Notes: generated by a model from the sequence alone, not told the origin. Positions 38,887-52,499 are shown, counted from the first letter of the stretch. The stretch is DNA of 64,000 bases from Rachycentron canadum (GCA_038496675.1 CM076656.1:19072340-19136339), one strand, 5' to 3'. Translations and numbers: made by a program.

Positions 38887-39846
38887 ATCAAGCGAAGTCA
38901 AAATATCCACATGTGCATATCAAGGGATTGTAAACAGTCCTTTGAAGCCAAAAAGTGAGACTCCCCAGGGTCAGGTTCACTCAGCTGGAAAAGGATTTGT
39001 TTGTTGGTTGGTTGTTTCTTTATTGTTATTCTTTTTATTTTTTCCTGAGGTTGTTTTCTGTGTTTAACTGCTGGGATTTTTCCCTCAGTGATGCTGCCAC
39101 CAATCAGAGCTCAGAGGACTTGGAAAGGAGGGTGGGGGGGTGGTGGTGGTGGAGGGGGGGAGTTAAAACAACAGTGGTTTGACAAAAAAAAAAAAAAAAA
39201 AAAAATTCCCATTCACCCTAAAAGATTGAAACTGAAAACAGAGGGGGGAGAATCATTCATAGGCTGTGTATCGGACATCAGTCAATCATTGAGTATTGAG
39301 GACTCATTTGTGAGCATTCAGGGCTGAGAAAGGCTGGAAAGACTCACTGTGTGCTGCGTTGTGTCAGTTTGCTTCGGTCTTATTACGTTTCTGTTTTGGT
39401 TTTCCATGTAAAAATCACTTGGTACATTTATTTACGCTTGTGTGAACAATCTTGGGTTTAAAAAAAAAAAAAGAAAATCAGGTCAATATTCTTTGCACTT
39501 AATACATATTATGACAGAAAACATTGCAGCTCACACCACAATTTGGAAATAAAAAGATTACATCAATAAACAGTCAAAGAAGCCCAAAATAAACGGACAA
39601 CCCTCAGCCCATTCCCAATGCAACAGCTTCAGATAAAAATTGAGAACCTTTTGTCCTTGGACACAATCCCGACCCTTATAGCAGATCTAAAACCACAAAC
39701 ACATCATTAACAGCATGCGAGTGAAGAACCACATTCTGCTGCCCATGCTCAAAGACCAAACCCTACCCCCCCATTTCTTCCCATTTCTGCGCTTCTTCTC
39801 CACAACATCTCGGCACATCTCATGAACGATCATGAATATTCTCACA

Positions 39847-39848
<2 letters not shown>

Positions 39849-39878
<30 letters not shown>
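39849..39878 (+). repeat. (CA)n microsatellite
   Basis: About 15 CA units within the presumed cdc34 3' UTR. Confidence 0.95.
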
Positions 39879-39883
<5 letters not shown>

Positions 39884-41249
39884 AACGGCAACATGGTTAC
39901 AGCGATGTTGAATTGTCATCGGAAATACTGCTGGATGGTGGTTATGTTGTCTTTGAGAGAGTGTGCAACAGAGCATTCCTGGCAGTTAAAAAGAGGGTGT
40001 CTAGACAGTTACAGACTTAAAAACAAAACCCCATCGGGCCACCCTTCTTCTGAATCACTCACACTGATACCTGATCTGATCTCCTCTCAGGCAACAGGGG
40101 TCATTGATACAGGTGGGTCAAGATGGCTCAGAGCAGGAGGAAGGAAAACAAAACAAAACAAAAAACAAAACCCTGCTTGTACACACAGCCACCACTAGGG
40201 GGATGTGCTCTGTGGAGGCTGCTGCACAAGCTCACTCTTGTTTCTTCTGCTTTGGAGACTTGTGCTACTCTGGTTTAGATTGACAAACCATTGACAAACA
40301 TAAAAACACTACACAACTACACGTCCCTCTCTAACGGAGGACGCCGTCAGTGTGAAGTCCTGACAGGTATGTAGTAAGTCAAGCTGGAGTTCAGGTCAGA
40401 CTGTTGAAAGGCTCAGCTTCACTGCCACGTTGAAAGCACTGCATAATAAGTGAATTCAAGCACTGACTGCATAGTTTTTTTTGTTTTTTTTTTCCCTTTA
40501 AATACAGTACATTGGATTTCATGAGCAGCAGCAGGCTCAGCTAGCTGTTTGTTAATGCATCCAGGCCACTAGTAGCACATGCTTGTGTGATGAAGGCTGT
40601 GTGGCAGTCGGTAGAGGACGTCTGTGGGATCCTGATTTACATTCCACTCTTTAGTTCAGCTGCTGGATTTTACCTCTCTCACTTACAACCCGCAAAAGAA
40701 AAATACGACAGGTGTTGCTATTAATAACTTGTTCCATCAGGAGGGCGCTGTTTGTACAGCTATCGCCTGCCCTGAGACCTTGCGAGGCTGAATATCTCCC
40801 TCTGCCACCTTTTTGTTTGTCTGGCTGCTAGGATGTTTTTTTTTTTTCCTGCTTTTAAGCATCACGTCCCACGAGTCATTGAGATCTGCGGGCATCAAGG
40901 AGCGAGGGAAGGCACAAGGGAGAGTGAACAGCCTCCCTGTTTGGAGCAGCACAAGCCCTTGCGGCTCTAAAAATGTCAGAGGTGAAGCGTGGCAGGGCTT
41001 CAAACAGCCTGGTTACTGGAGGTCGCACACATGGCTCAGAGGCAGACGTGACTCAGCTTTTCAACATACACACAGAAATACACACACTGTATATTTTTTC
41101 AAAATTAGCTTCCACTGCAAATGCTCTCTGCATGTTTTACTCTGATCTGATCTGACCTGTGACATTACATTCCTCCCTGCTGCTGATGATAAGAAAAGGC
41201 GTGACCATTCCTTGGCTGAAGTTCCAACCAGCCCCCCCCCACCACCGAC

Positions 41250-41281
<32 letters not shown>

Positions 41282-41752
41282 AAATAGGTGTTGGAACTAA
41301 AAAACACTTCTGTGGGGATTTAAACCTGGTACCCGTGCAGACAAGCAGGAGCAGATGAAGAAGTGCTGTTACTATAACTTCTGCTGTGTGTGTATCATGT
41401 GTGTAAACCTCTACTCCGACAAAAAAAAATAAGAAATAAAAAAAAAATAAAGAGAGAAGAAGAAAAACATGTAAGAAACCAACAAAAACAACTCTGTAGC
41501 TTTCTTTTCTTCGATGCATCAGATTTTAGTGTGCATACAGTGGCTGCACAAGTGACAGGAGTTGGACATGGAGGCCTGTGCTAAGAGAGGATGACGAGGG
41601 GTAGAAGAGGAGGAAGAGGAGGAGGAAGGAGGGGGGGTTAAAGTTCAGTCCATGACAGAAGAGGGAGCTGTGTGTATGTGTAGGGTGATGGGGGTTTTGG
41701 GGGGGGGGATGAGGAGGAAGGGGATGGTTGTGACATCACAGGGATGGAGAGG

Positions 41753-44061
41753 TCAGGAGTCCTCGGTGCCCGAGTCATCATCGTCATAGCAACAGTCCTC
41801 GTTGTCGTCCTCGTCGTCCTCGTCCAGCTCCTCATCGTCGTAGTAGTCGTCATATAAGAGGTTGGAGCCGTCGTCTGTGGGTGGGACCTGGGTGCGGACG
41901 CAGTACTCGTCCAATGTGACAGGAACCTTGACGCCGTCCCGCTCTGCATCAGCTTTGGTAGCCAGCACCTGCTTCCTGTGACAAAGACACACAAGACAGT
42001 CAGATAAGGCCACGGAGCTGCTTCACTGACAAACCCTCTGAAGTGGGAGGAGGAGAGCGACGCGTTACCTGATGATCTCGATGTATTCCCTGTCCTTGCC
42101 CTTGCTGTCCCTCCACTTGCGGTACATGACGGACGCGTCCACATTGGCCGGGGAGAAGGTGTTGGGCTCGTTCAGCAGAGAGATCACACTGAGAAGGATG
42201 GTCCTGGGAGGAGACACCGACAGATGAGGGAAAGTAAAGAGTGAGAGATCAAAATAGAGGAGAGCAACGCAGGGGGAGGAAAAGGGAGGCAGGGGAAAGA
42301 GGGCGTGGGGAAGCAAAGACGGAGGTAAGATGAGAAAAGAGACATCGAGAACGCAGCACAAAGATGTGCACACAGATGGAAAGACAGAAGGGCATATGGA
42401 CAAAGAGACAGGGGGGTAGGGGTCAGACAAGCAGCCTGTTAAACATCCATTTGTCTGCTGTGAGATACTAACAGACAATACCAACATACATCATTTATAC
42501 TTGGTGAATCAAGTAGTTGACCTGAAAGCCACTGATCACCATCACACAGGGGCAGTAAACCCGGGTGCTACACCTCGTCCCTAAATCCGTTTTCATATCA
42601 GGGATCGCACTCCAGCTCACTCAGCTCATTTTCTCTCTCCTTGGGGACAAAATGTGAAAACATGGGATTTTTGGATTTTTTTTTTGTTGTTGTTTTGATC
42701 ATGAGCTGGGGGCTTCAAAGGACCTGAGAGTTTGAGAAGACAGAGAGAGAAGCTGCAGGGGCTGAGGGAACACGTCGTAGAAATAAAGGGATATGAATTA
42801 TACATAATGTTTGTAAGTTTGCTGCATTTATACTGCAGCACGACGGTCGGCAGATGAGGGAGGATCTTAAATAACTGTCTACCTTCATGTCGCGTTCATG
42901 AACAGTCAAAACAGATTATTACCTTATTAGCACTGAGTCTGTATCCTGTGTGCTCTGTGATTGGAAATGTGATGGAAATTTTGTGTAGCGGTTTTAAAAC
43001 CATGATCTGGAGGGTTTTTCTGTCTTTAGACAAAACCTTGGTTGTGATTTTACCGGTGAACTCTGGAATCTGCCACTGTGCACATCCACATCAAAAGCAG
43101 GTGGTGCTATCGGCTTTAAAACAAAAAAGTACTTGACAAACCCAAGAGACAGAAGACCGTCATACCAAGACAAGATGGTTCCAGGCATCTCAGACTTGAA
43201 AATGTATCAATCAAAAACCTGCTGGGAATGTAGGAAATAAGTGGAATGAAAAAGTCCAGTCCAGTCTATGTTAAAAAGATTTAACAATTTTCAGCTTCAA
43301 TGTAGTAAAGTAAAATTTTTAACTCCAAATACTTATGGTCTAAACTGTGAGTAAACTTATTCTTTCTTCAAGTTAATTTGTAAGAATTGACAGATAATTC
43401 GTGATATTTAAGGAGACACCTGTAAAACACTGGACAGAGAGAAGAGCCAAGGATGAAGAACATTATGTTGTGTACCTGACGTTCTGTGTGGGGTTCCACC
43501 TCTCCGACGGCAGCTCACCGCTCTGTGGGTCGTCCACTGGTGGGTGCAGGATAGAGATACACACATCCCCGTTCTAGGGACGCAAGAGACGCGACACCAA
43601 CGGGTTGACATAACAGTTTAATTATTACAACTTTGGTACCTAAGATGAAAACATTAGGATTTTATACGCTACAGTGTCTTTTATCTTCTATTAAAGAGCT
43701 CTTATATTTAAAACAATCAAAAGAATCTTGTTTGTCTCCTATTTTTTAATCTTGTACTGTCATATTCCCTACGTACTCTGTATAAGCTGTAGTGAACCAG
43801 TCTATCATCAAAGGCTATGAGGAGATAGTGAGTTTTAACCAGGTCAGTTACCTCATAAATGTTAGGGTGCCACATTTTGGTGAGGAAGCGGAAAGCAGGT
43901 GGTGAGTATGGATAGTCGACAGGGAACTTGATCCGAGCCTGAGGGTGGAAGAAGACACATAACAGTGATGTGAGAGGCGGCAGTTTATCTACACTTCTCC
44001 CTCGCCAACAGACAAGTCATGACTACTTCCCTCTGAACTGTTCAACCAATACGACCCCAAA

Positions 44062-44093
<32 letters not shown>

Positions 44094-44264
44094 ATATAAT
44101 ATATATATATATATATATCATTGGTAATTCTTTTAACCACAGTTAACAGGCTGCTTTGTATAGTCTCAGCACGCTAGTGGTGTTTGCTTGGGTCCACACA
44201 TAAACATGATGGACACAGTCTCCCAGGGTTAAGTCAATTCAAGTCTGTACAATGCTGCAGAAGC

Positions 44265-44313
<49 letters not shown>

Positions 44314-47300
44314 CTGTGAAGAGCTGCTTCATTCTCGGGGCTTTTTCTTCACAGAGGCCCGTGTTTTACTGCACTGGTGTCAACAAGCAGCAGCGAAATT
44401 AACATATCAACAATCACGCTGATCAGCTTTTACAGGGACTGAAAGAGTATAGTATCTGTAGAGTCATAGCAAACCCTATTGGGGTGGCTGAGCATGGAGC
44501 AACTAATGACAGTGTAATGCAATATGGTGTAGAAGGAGGGAGGGAGGGAGGCTTCAGCTGCTGAGTGCGTGCAGCTTAGAGAAACGCCAGTGGGTGGGGT
44601 GGGGCCGCTGCTGATTTAAAGACATTGTGGGGGTTTGTCCTCTCCAGCTGTCATCGCAGCCCAAGACAATCCACTACTCATAACCCACATTCTGCTACTA
44701 TTTGCCCTCGCGCTGAAACCACACCCACACACTTTTATAAATCCTATTCGGTGTACAGGACCCTAACTACACCGATTACACACACGCATGTCACTCACAG
44801 CATGAAACCTTCTGCTGACCCCCCCACCACCCAAACTACCCCTATACACACTCACACACACATACGCGCCCCTCGCACTTGCTGATTCGGCATGGTCAGC
44901 TGGTCCTCGCCACAGTGAGCCATCGAGCAGGGGTGGGGGTGGGATGGGTGGTGGGTGCCTGGGGCATGGGAACAGGGAGGGTGGTGGAGTGGTAGTGGAA
45001 GAAGGAGGGAGGAGGAAGGAGGGGGTCCACTTGTGCTCTATATAATGCTGTAAGCTTTTAGCCCTGATTTACCACATGTAGCAGAAACACGTTAAATATC
45101 AATGCTCAGACTAAATCGCTACAAGTCCTGATTTACAGTTGTTGTAATAGTCTTTCATGGTCCTGATTTGCAATCAACACAATAAACCTGTTCTCACCAT
45201 ATAAAACCAGACTGGAGAGGAAACACTGACTCAGCCCTCAGAGAATGTCACTTGTAGGAAAAAAGAAATCCCAGGGTATGGCTGACCCTGCCAAAAAAAC
45301 TGGCAGCCCTTCAAAGTGCAGAGTTCAAGCCAACATTGCACATATTACAGGCTGGAAATGGTGCAACACATAGCAGCCAGCCGGGGTGGGGGTGGGTGGG
45401 ATGGGGGGGCGGCAACAGTTGCTGCAACAGTGAGAGCTCGGTTTGTCGTCCCAAACAAGATAAACATGGAGATTATATCTGTCCGCTGGCTGAGAGAGAA
45501 AGGAAATCTTAGCTTGAATATTTGTTGAAAACGCAGGCTCCTTCACATCATGTCCAACCGACTGTCAAATGGTCTAATTCACATTGAGGGCCTGTTTTCT
45601 GTTGACCCCAATAAGATGAGCTGTCAGCTACAGCATCTGCCAGTGATGTTTTAAATAAGCCACAGTGGCACCCATCACTGGCCATTCACTACTACTTTGA
45701 GAAACCATTTGGTCCAACTCATAAAGGGGGGAGTGTGTGGAATTGATGCAAAATAAGGACTGGGGGGGGGGGGGCACAAACCTCTGCCAACCCTTCCAAT
45801 GTGCAACGTGGTTTAGGTTTATTTGTCCAAGTATGATTTCATAACCAAACAGTGTGTGAATGAAAAGCTCTTCTGCAGTTTCCCGGATCTCTTTAGTCCA
45901 AATCGAAAAAAAAGGGGGAAAACCCAGCCAAAATCTAAATCACTCATCCTTTGGCAAAGAGTTGTCTGTCTACACACTTTCTTCCAAAACTCTGAGCTAT
46001 CTGGGAAACAAAAAGATGATCAGACATGGAGGGAAACCTAAACTCCATCCAACAGAGCCACACATCTCAGTCGTTATTTCAGAACATCTTTATCAAAGTG
46101 AAATATATATAAATCGAAAAAAAACAACAACAACAACAACAAAAAAAAAAAAGGTCCCATATCTCACTTTTGTTGCTGGGAGATCTGTGCATCTGCACTT
46201 TCCATAAAACGGCTTCATTCATCGTGTTCCTGAATGCAGCTAAAGCAGGAATGTGGGGAAGCATGAGCATTGATCCCTGTAAGAAGGTAATGCAGCTTAC
46301 CAGGAGGCTTTAGTGCAGTTTTCCTGGTGACACAATATCACAAACTGTGTTATTAAATCATAACTGACCCTGAGGAGGGTTAGTGAACAAGGGAAATGCA
46401 TGGAGGCTGTTTGTGCTTTAAACTACAGATCAATTACAACCAATGAAAATAGATGTAAAGCAATTTGTCCCGAGGTTTGTCGGGGTGATGGGTGAGTCAT
46501 AAACCTGGCTCGAAACAGTAAAACACCAAAAATGTGTAAAACTGAGCCGGAGATCGGAGTGCTGTAACTCTTGACCTGCCCGTCCAGCGAGCTGACACTG
46601 AATCCTCGGTGGATGGAAGAAGGGAGGAGAGGATGGATGGGTGGTTTTAGAGAAGAGTGACAGAGCTGGCCTAAACACAGACAGGCTGCTTGGTTGGCTC
46701 ATTTGCTCTGCAGCAGTGAGCAGCATGTCTCCTCTCTCTTCAGCACCGAGCCGACAGAAGCAAAGACACATGAGGAGGAGGAGGAGGAAGAGGAGGAAGG
46801 AGAAAGGAGAAAGGGATAATGCAGCATGGTCTTAGGAGGCCAAAATCAGCCCTCTCTTTCCAGTTTCCAGACATCACGAGTTCTTGTTCTTATTATATAC
46901 TTGCATCTTAGCATATTCTGTACAAACCTTTATGATTATTTTGATTATAATTAGACAGGATGGTGTAGGGAGACTGGAAGGAGGGAAGGAGAGACAAGGA
47001 ATGAGAAGCAGCTGGGAGTCGAACTGGAAGCTCACCTGCACTATGTGCCCTAACCACTTGGCTACCAGGTTATGGTACTGAAGGTGGGTGATTTCTTTTA
47101 CATAGAGCAGCTCAACAAACATCTGCCCGTCACAAAGTGCTGGCCTCAGTACAGTTGTTGCAACATGCCACGGCTGGCTTGCCTGTCATGGCTCATAATG
47201 GGATGGAGCACAGACTTAACAGCATCCACGGTCAAAAGGTGAACAGCTCATTTGAGCAGCAGACATGAAATGGAGTCAATTTCCTGCCATGCACGCAAAA

Positions 47301-47373
47301 AACACACACACACACGAAAGAGTTTGTTAGTGAGGATCTTTGCTCTTTCTATGAAACGTTCTTGGATTGTGAC

Positions 47374-47422
<49 letters not shown>

Positions 47423-50400
47423 CGCCTTGAAAAGATAATGGAAATGAGAGTGAATGTGCCCACCCTGTGGAAAATGACAGCAAGGCGAAGTAAACCAGGT
47501 CAATGCAAAGACCCTGAGCAGAAAAAAAAAATCTCTTTTCCCTGTGCACCTCTCCCACCTTCTCTACAGACCTTCTCCTCACTCCCTCCCTCGCTCTCTC
47601 TTTCACACACACTGAATGATGAGGGACAAAAAACTCCACACGTACAGGTCCCAGAGATGATTGTGTTCATACCCTACAGCCCCCAGCCTCATTATCTCCA
47701 CACAGAAGGAGCATGTGGAGGAGAAGAAAAGGATCTGGAGCTGGTTTTGTTACGAGCCGATTCCTGGGTGACTGTAACACATGAGAAATTTAAACTAACT
47801 ATTTGCAGCGATGTTTAAAAGGTGCGATTAGCACAGTGGAGGCCAATACAGGAAAAGTAGGGGAACACATGTGCCGGGGCTTGAGGGGATGGTTATAAGT
47901 GTCTTGGGGGGCCTCACACTCACCTCTGCTCACAGCAGGCTCTTCTTTCAAAGGGGCACCACTGCAAGGAAGGGCTCTGCCCCCCCCACTCTACCCTGCT
48001 CTCGTTTCTCTGTGACACAGCCAGAGGGGGAAACATGACTCCAACAGCTCAGACAGGCCCGGCCCAGCCAAGCCCTCTGTAGCCCGGTTGGGTCCTCTTG
48101 CCCGTACCCTCCCCTCCTCTGCTACTGCAAGGCTAACATAGAGCTTGAACGAGTTATGAAGTGTGCACCCGAGGAGGAAGGAAAGCAGGCACAAACACGG
48201 AGTCAGCTGCTCTACACAACCACTGCCTGTCAGAGGCTAAAAAAGACAGAGGGGCCCTGGCCAAAACTGAAGGGCAACACCTCCCTCTTTCACGTTTGCT
48301 ATGAAGTAGAGTAAACTCTGACTGAGATATTAAAGGCTTTTTTCCCCTCCACGAGACGAGTTGCACAGAGCCCATTTATACAGTTAACATGCAACAAAAA
48401 TGATAATTAAAGCTACCAGGTGCTGACAGAGCAGCACTTCAAACACAGCCATCCATCCAATTTCACAGGCACCTCCAAAGTGGTGCAGTTCAGGGCCGTG
48501 TCGCCTCACACAGAGCACCAAACGTCTGCTGTGTGTCACCACGAAAAAAAAAAAAACTTCTGTCAAATACAGGCAGACGAACTGATGATCATGGATGTAG
48601 AGATGTCGTGGTGCATGGCACAAAACGGAAATATGCCAGAAGTGAACCGACAGTCTGAGGTCACACAAAAACCAACGTGGAGCTCAAGAACTGGCTTGAG
48701 TCTTTAACTATTGGAGAGTGCAGAACCGAAGTGGGTTTGGTGGGTTTTGTGTGCAATGTAAGTATAGACGATAATAGCAAAATAACACGTCTATTTTAAA
48801 AAGTCATACTAAGAAAATGAGAGTTTCATCTAATGAGTTCCACCAAAGAAAAAAATGTATTTTTTTCTGTGTAAAGATGGTGGTTTTCCTTTACAAAAGT
48901 AATACTTGATACGGAAAAAAACGGGTTTTATCAGAGCCTCAAACCTAGAAGTGGAAGTATGTTCCTGCATTTAATGCCATGTAAGGTAAAACCGATTGGT
49001 TGAGCCCGTTGTTGCAGGACACTGCCTGGGCTCCTTGGAAAATACAGTGATTACTTTTGGCTTGTTGAGGAGTGACTTGATTTGAACTGGGGTCACACCA
49101 ACAGTTCTGGATTACATTATTAGAAGCAAATTCTTCAGGGGACCGATAGTGGATCCAAATCACAAACCAGTAGCTCATAAGAGCAAATAAAGATTTCAAC
49201 AAGACCCAAACAACCAAAAACCTTTGGATCTATGCTTTGCATCATTTTTTCACATGTTCAAGTCTTGAATACAAGTAAGTAAGCTATTGTGGCTGTGGTG
49301 TAAAGAGGAGTTTGGCCAGTGTTATTTAATAAATTCTCACACCTTAAAGTGTTCCCAGGGTCAAAACAATGTGCTAAGAAAGAAAAAGGTTTACAGAGAG
49401 AGAATCAGTCACAGACCAGAGATCGACCAGAAAAAGTGATGAGCGAGATAGAAAATGAGTAGCACAATTTTCATGCTCCAGTCATCATTATATGAAATGG
49501 TCAGCATACAGTGGAAGCAGACCATAAAACTAGACGACCTCCCCATTAATTTTAATTGTAGAGTTGCATTAAAAAAAAAGTAATGTGTCCCCATTTCAAG
49601 GTTTATGAAGGGCTCAGATTAACAATGCATTAGACGAAATAACATTAACAGCTTAAACCTTAAAGTCACTGTATGGTTTGGAAATTCAAACTTAACGTAT
49701 ACAGTAACAACACACACGGACTGTGGGGGAAGGCATCTCAGCTGCTCTGCTCCATGACCCAGGACGTGGCTGGCTATGGGACCGACTGGCCCTCAGACCC
49801 TGCAGGCTCGCCTCACATGACAAAGCAGAAAGTATACACACAAAGGATCTTAAGCTTGGGAATCTCTCAGAACCAAAGCCTTGGTGTCAGCATTGGGGCC
49901 TACTCTGAGACCTTCAGGTCAATGGTCAATATATGACGAAAAGCTTGTGTTTACTAATGCATTGTGTATCCAGGGCAATTATCTAATGCCGTTTCAATGA
50001 CATTTCAGTATGCATCAGTCCATAGTGTGCCTGCAGTCATGATGTATTCATCATGTATTCATCATGGTGTGACTCTTTTGAGAGCAACACCCATGTGTAA
50101 TAAATACCTGACTCAGCCGGGTTTCATATGACATCATTACCTGCCCCGATTCTAGTGAACATGCAGCTGCAGCGCAACATAAATGCTTGTTTGTTTGGTT
50201 AACCTGGTCACAGCCGTGTGCTTCCCCCCCACACCTTTTTCTCTTCTATTAGAATATGGCAAACTGGTTGGATGGAAACCCAGCACAGAACAATGAGTCA
50301 CAACCATGCGGTGGATTTCACAGCCAGGCTGTGCATTCCTGGCCCGACAAAGGAATCCTGTACACAGCACCCACACAGAAACACTGAACACGTCTATGGG

Positions 50401-52189
50401 AGCCTTGCCGGGGCCCTTGGCCCGTGTTCACAGGCATGAAAAAGACCAGGGGTGAAATGAAGAGGCTTCTCAACAACTAAACTCACAAAGCACTGAATAG
50501 CTTAAGTGACACAATATGGTGGATCATTTAATTGTTGTATGGAAACAACTGTGGCTAATGTAGGACTTAGCATGATGAGCCCATAACAAAAAGCCCTTTT
50601 AAAGACACTGTACAATTTGAGCATGCAGTTATTTTTGTGGGCGTCTTTTGCAACAAATTTAAATCTCCTGCCAGGGCCCTGACCTATATTATCCTTGTCT
50701 CTTTGTCAGAGCGACAAGACTATTACACACCCTTAGTGTCCATTATCTTATGTTTGACGTAGAATAAAATACATGAAGGGCAAGTCTGAAGCAGAATTAC
50801 CTGGTGTTTTGTTGACTTTGTCAGACAAAGCAATAAATCAGAGTGGATTATTGGATGAATACTCGCATTAATTTCAGACCTAAATTTGGGTGAACAACAA
50901 TCCCCTGTGTTTAGCAACATAGGATTGCCTCACTCTCATTTGACTTTCAGACAAAACAACACACTCTCCGGTGTGCCAACAAACGCAAGGCTACTCTGTA
51001 TTTACAATGTAGGCGCGTGGCTTACAGCAGGGACTTGAAGGGAGCCCATTTCTGTGGCCCCAACCTTTGTTGCAAAAACAGTATAAACAACCTGTAGTTA
51101 ACAGGTCAGGGGTCACAGCCATGGGTGACCGATGTTCCTGCTGAACTCTAAAAAGATCACAATTATACATTAAAGAGCTTAAAAAAAAAAAAAAAAAAAA
51201 AAAAAATACAGCCAAGACAATTCATTAGTCAAAAACTTAGTGGAGGTTTTAAAAACTGCCAGACCTCTTGGCCAAGTGCAGAAATGCTCTTAAACAGGAA
51301 CAAGATTTCAGTGAAACCAACACATCCTTCACTCTCAAGGGAGGAAGTAAACCAGAAAACAAATGTAATGAGGGGAGAGTTTGCCCAAGTTAGACACGCT
51401 GAATGTCTACGCTTTGAAAGGAAACCACGATTGATTTTATTTGATATACAAAAAAAAAAAAAAAAAAAAGCTAGTTTATACTGTTAAAAACACACACACA
51501 CACACACACACACAAAGAACACAAAAAGAAGTGTATTGTATTAGTTAAGATGAATAGAGCAACATTAAAGCTAAAGGCGGTTGAGGGCTGACAAACCTTT
51601 TGTTTCACGGTAACACAAAAGTGACTGTCAGACGTGATCATGCGCCGACTGTCACTACAAGGGACCTCAAGTTAACTTCAATTTCACATAAAAATGAGGC
51701 CACAGCCGAAAGTTTCAGGGTCTGCAAACCCGGCAAACAGTAAAATCTAATAACCCCGATTGAGCGGAGTTGATTTAAAGTTGAACAAAGAAGGGGAGAC
51801 AGTTTTATCACAGCAAACAGGGAACAACTGCCAATTAGCTAAGTTAACGTTATTAACTGTTACCTGCCGTTGATGAAAACGGTTAGGTTAGCTGAAGCCC
51901 AAGGTTAGCCGTTGAGCTGTCCTCTTGGAGTAAATTACTTAAATGTGGGCTGAATCAACCACCTAAAGAACAATAGGTCGACTGCTAGCTAACATTAGCT
52001 ACTCACCTTAAAATAACCACCCTCGTAGTGAGTGTTTGGGGGTCCGAATATCGCTACTTCCCAGTTGTACATATCCGACTCGTCCACCAAAGTTATTTTG
52101 AACCCTTCCACCGGCTCATCTTGGAGACTTTTCATCTCCAGCATTAGTGCTTTTTGGGAACTGGCTACATGATGTCCATGCTGAGCCAT
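41753..52189 (-). CDS. cdc34: Ubiquitin-conjugating enzyme E2 CDC34 (UBE2R1), complete, five coding exons
   Basis: Coding exons, in order of transcription, are 52007-52189, 43852-43938, 43476-43573, 42069-42203 and 41753-41975. All junctions are GT..AG, the phases agree, and they total 241 codons (human 236). This E2 works with cullin-RING SCF ligases to build Lys48-linked ubiquitin chains on targets such as cell-cycle inhibitors. Visible hallmarks are SSQKAL in helix 1, HPN at residues 85-87, catalytic Cys95 in NGDVCISILHPP, the CDC34-specific acidic loop DDPQSGELPSER at 104-115, and an acidic C-terminal tail ending DDDDSGTEDS that binds the cullin basic canyon. The extra N-terminal residues shift numbering by two from human. 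UBE2R2 is the close alternative; synteny with AP3D1 favours CDC34. Intron 1 is 8.07 kb. Confidence 0.93.
44059..44118 (+). repeat. A run fused to an (AT)n tract
   Basis: Twenty-one A bases followed by about 39 bases of alternating AT with two ataat interruptions. The AT part is self-complementary and could extrude a hairpin. Confidence 0.9.
44266..44312 (+). repeat. (CA)n microsatellite, about 23 units
   Basis: The longest pure dinucleotide repeat in the window, in cdc34 intron 1. Confidence 0.95.
46926..47075 (-). mobile_element. tRNA-derived SINE (minus strand) in cdc34 intron 1
   Basis: On the minus strand there is a Pol III A box, tagccaagtgg (47054-47064), and a B box, agttcgactcc (47015-47025), about 30 bases apart as in tRNA genes. 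They are followed by a pyrimidine-rich tail section (cattccttgtctctccttcc) and cctgtctaattataat. This is the layout of a common fish tRNA-head SINE ending near a ctgtc..aataaag-type tail. The 3' half of the tRNA fold and the acceptor stem are not intact, so it is not a tRNA gene. Confidence 0.65.
47376..47420 (+). repeat. Poly(A) homopolymer, 45 bases
   Basis: The longest homopolymer in the window. The exact length may be affected by assembly. Confidence 0.85.
51181..51206 (+). repeat. Poly(A) homopolymer, 26 bases
   Basis: Uninterrupted A run in cdc34 intron 1. Confidence 0.95.
51489..51512 (+). repeat. (CA)n microsatellite
   Basis: About 12 CA units in cdc34 intron 1. Confidence 0.9.
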
Positions 52190-52345
52190 ATTCCACAACG
52201 ATTTGGTGTAAATATAACAGCAACACCGCCGAGAGCTGTGACTGCGAAGAAGGACAAAGCTAGCTCGGTACAAACAATAGCTTTCAGTGGAAGAACGAAG
52301 CCCCGCCGCACCAGAACGCGTTAACGTTAGTTTCCGTTCGTATGT
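52190..52345 (-). promoter_or_regulatory. cdc34: cdc34 5' UTR and core promoter region
   Basis: CpG-richer than the intron that follows it. It lacks a TATA box and carries a GC-box-like ccccgcc at 52301-52307 and an acgcgttaacg block. It directly precedes the cdc34 ATG on the minus strand. The translation start is set by MAQHGHH in the context of the conserved SSQKAL. An in-frame upstream extension exists (the frame is open for 28 more codons) but is probably UTR. Confidence 0.5.
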
Positions 52346-52357
52346 TTCCGAGACAGG

Positions 52358-52362
<5 letters not shown>

Positions 52363-52391
<29 letters not shown>
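52363..52391 (+). repeat. Poly(A) homopolymer, 29 bases
   Basis: Uninterrupted A run separating the cdc34 promoter from the motif-rich block at 52.5-53.2 kb. Confidence 0.9.
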
Positions 52392-52394
<3 letters not shown>

Positions 52395-52499
52395 CGACTG
52401 TGCTTTATTTGGTCAGAGCTGGTGCGCCTTCCTCTGTTGTTGTGAACAATCCCTCCTAGCCCCTGTTATTAACAACCATCTACACCTACTGTCATCAAG

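Larger units (their letters stand above)
38793..41752 (-). other. cdc34: Probable 3' UTR of cdc34
   Basis: The segment lies directly after the cdc34 stop codon in the direction of transcription and has no competing gene. It holds a 32-base A run (38847-38878), a G-rich stretch (39129-39160), a CA microsatellite (39849-39878), an A-rich block (41251-41280) and a purine-rich tract (41600-41640). The ORFs within it come from low-complexity sequence. Its full length as UTR is inferred only from the poly(A) signal at 38787. Confidence 0.4.
43939..52006 (-). other. cdc34: cdc34 intron 1
   Basis: An 8.07 kb intron with donor aag|gtgagt and acceptor ccctcag|gctcgg. It carries microsatellites (44059-44118, 44266-44312), a GC-rich purine stretch near 44930-45020, a tRNA-derived SINE (46926-47075), a 45-base A run (47376-47420), further A runs (51181-51206, 51450-51468) and a CA run (51489-51512). 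No internal gene was recognised. Confidence 0.8.

Noticed and set aside
41638..42144. Minus-strand ORF of 168 codons
   Set aside because: It is the wrong frame of the cdc34 acidic tail and the preceding intron. The real frame is defined by exon phases and the CDC34 protein.
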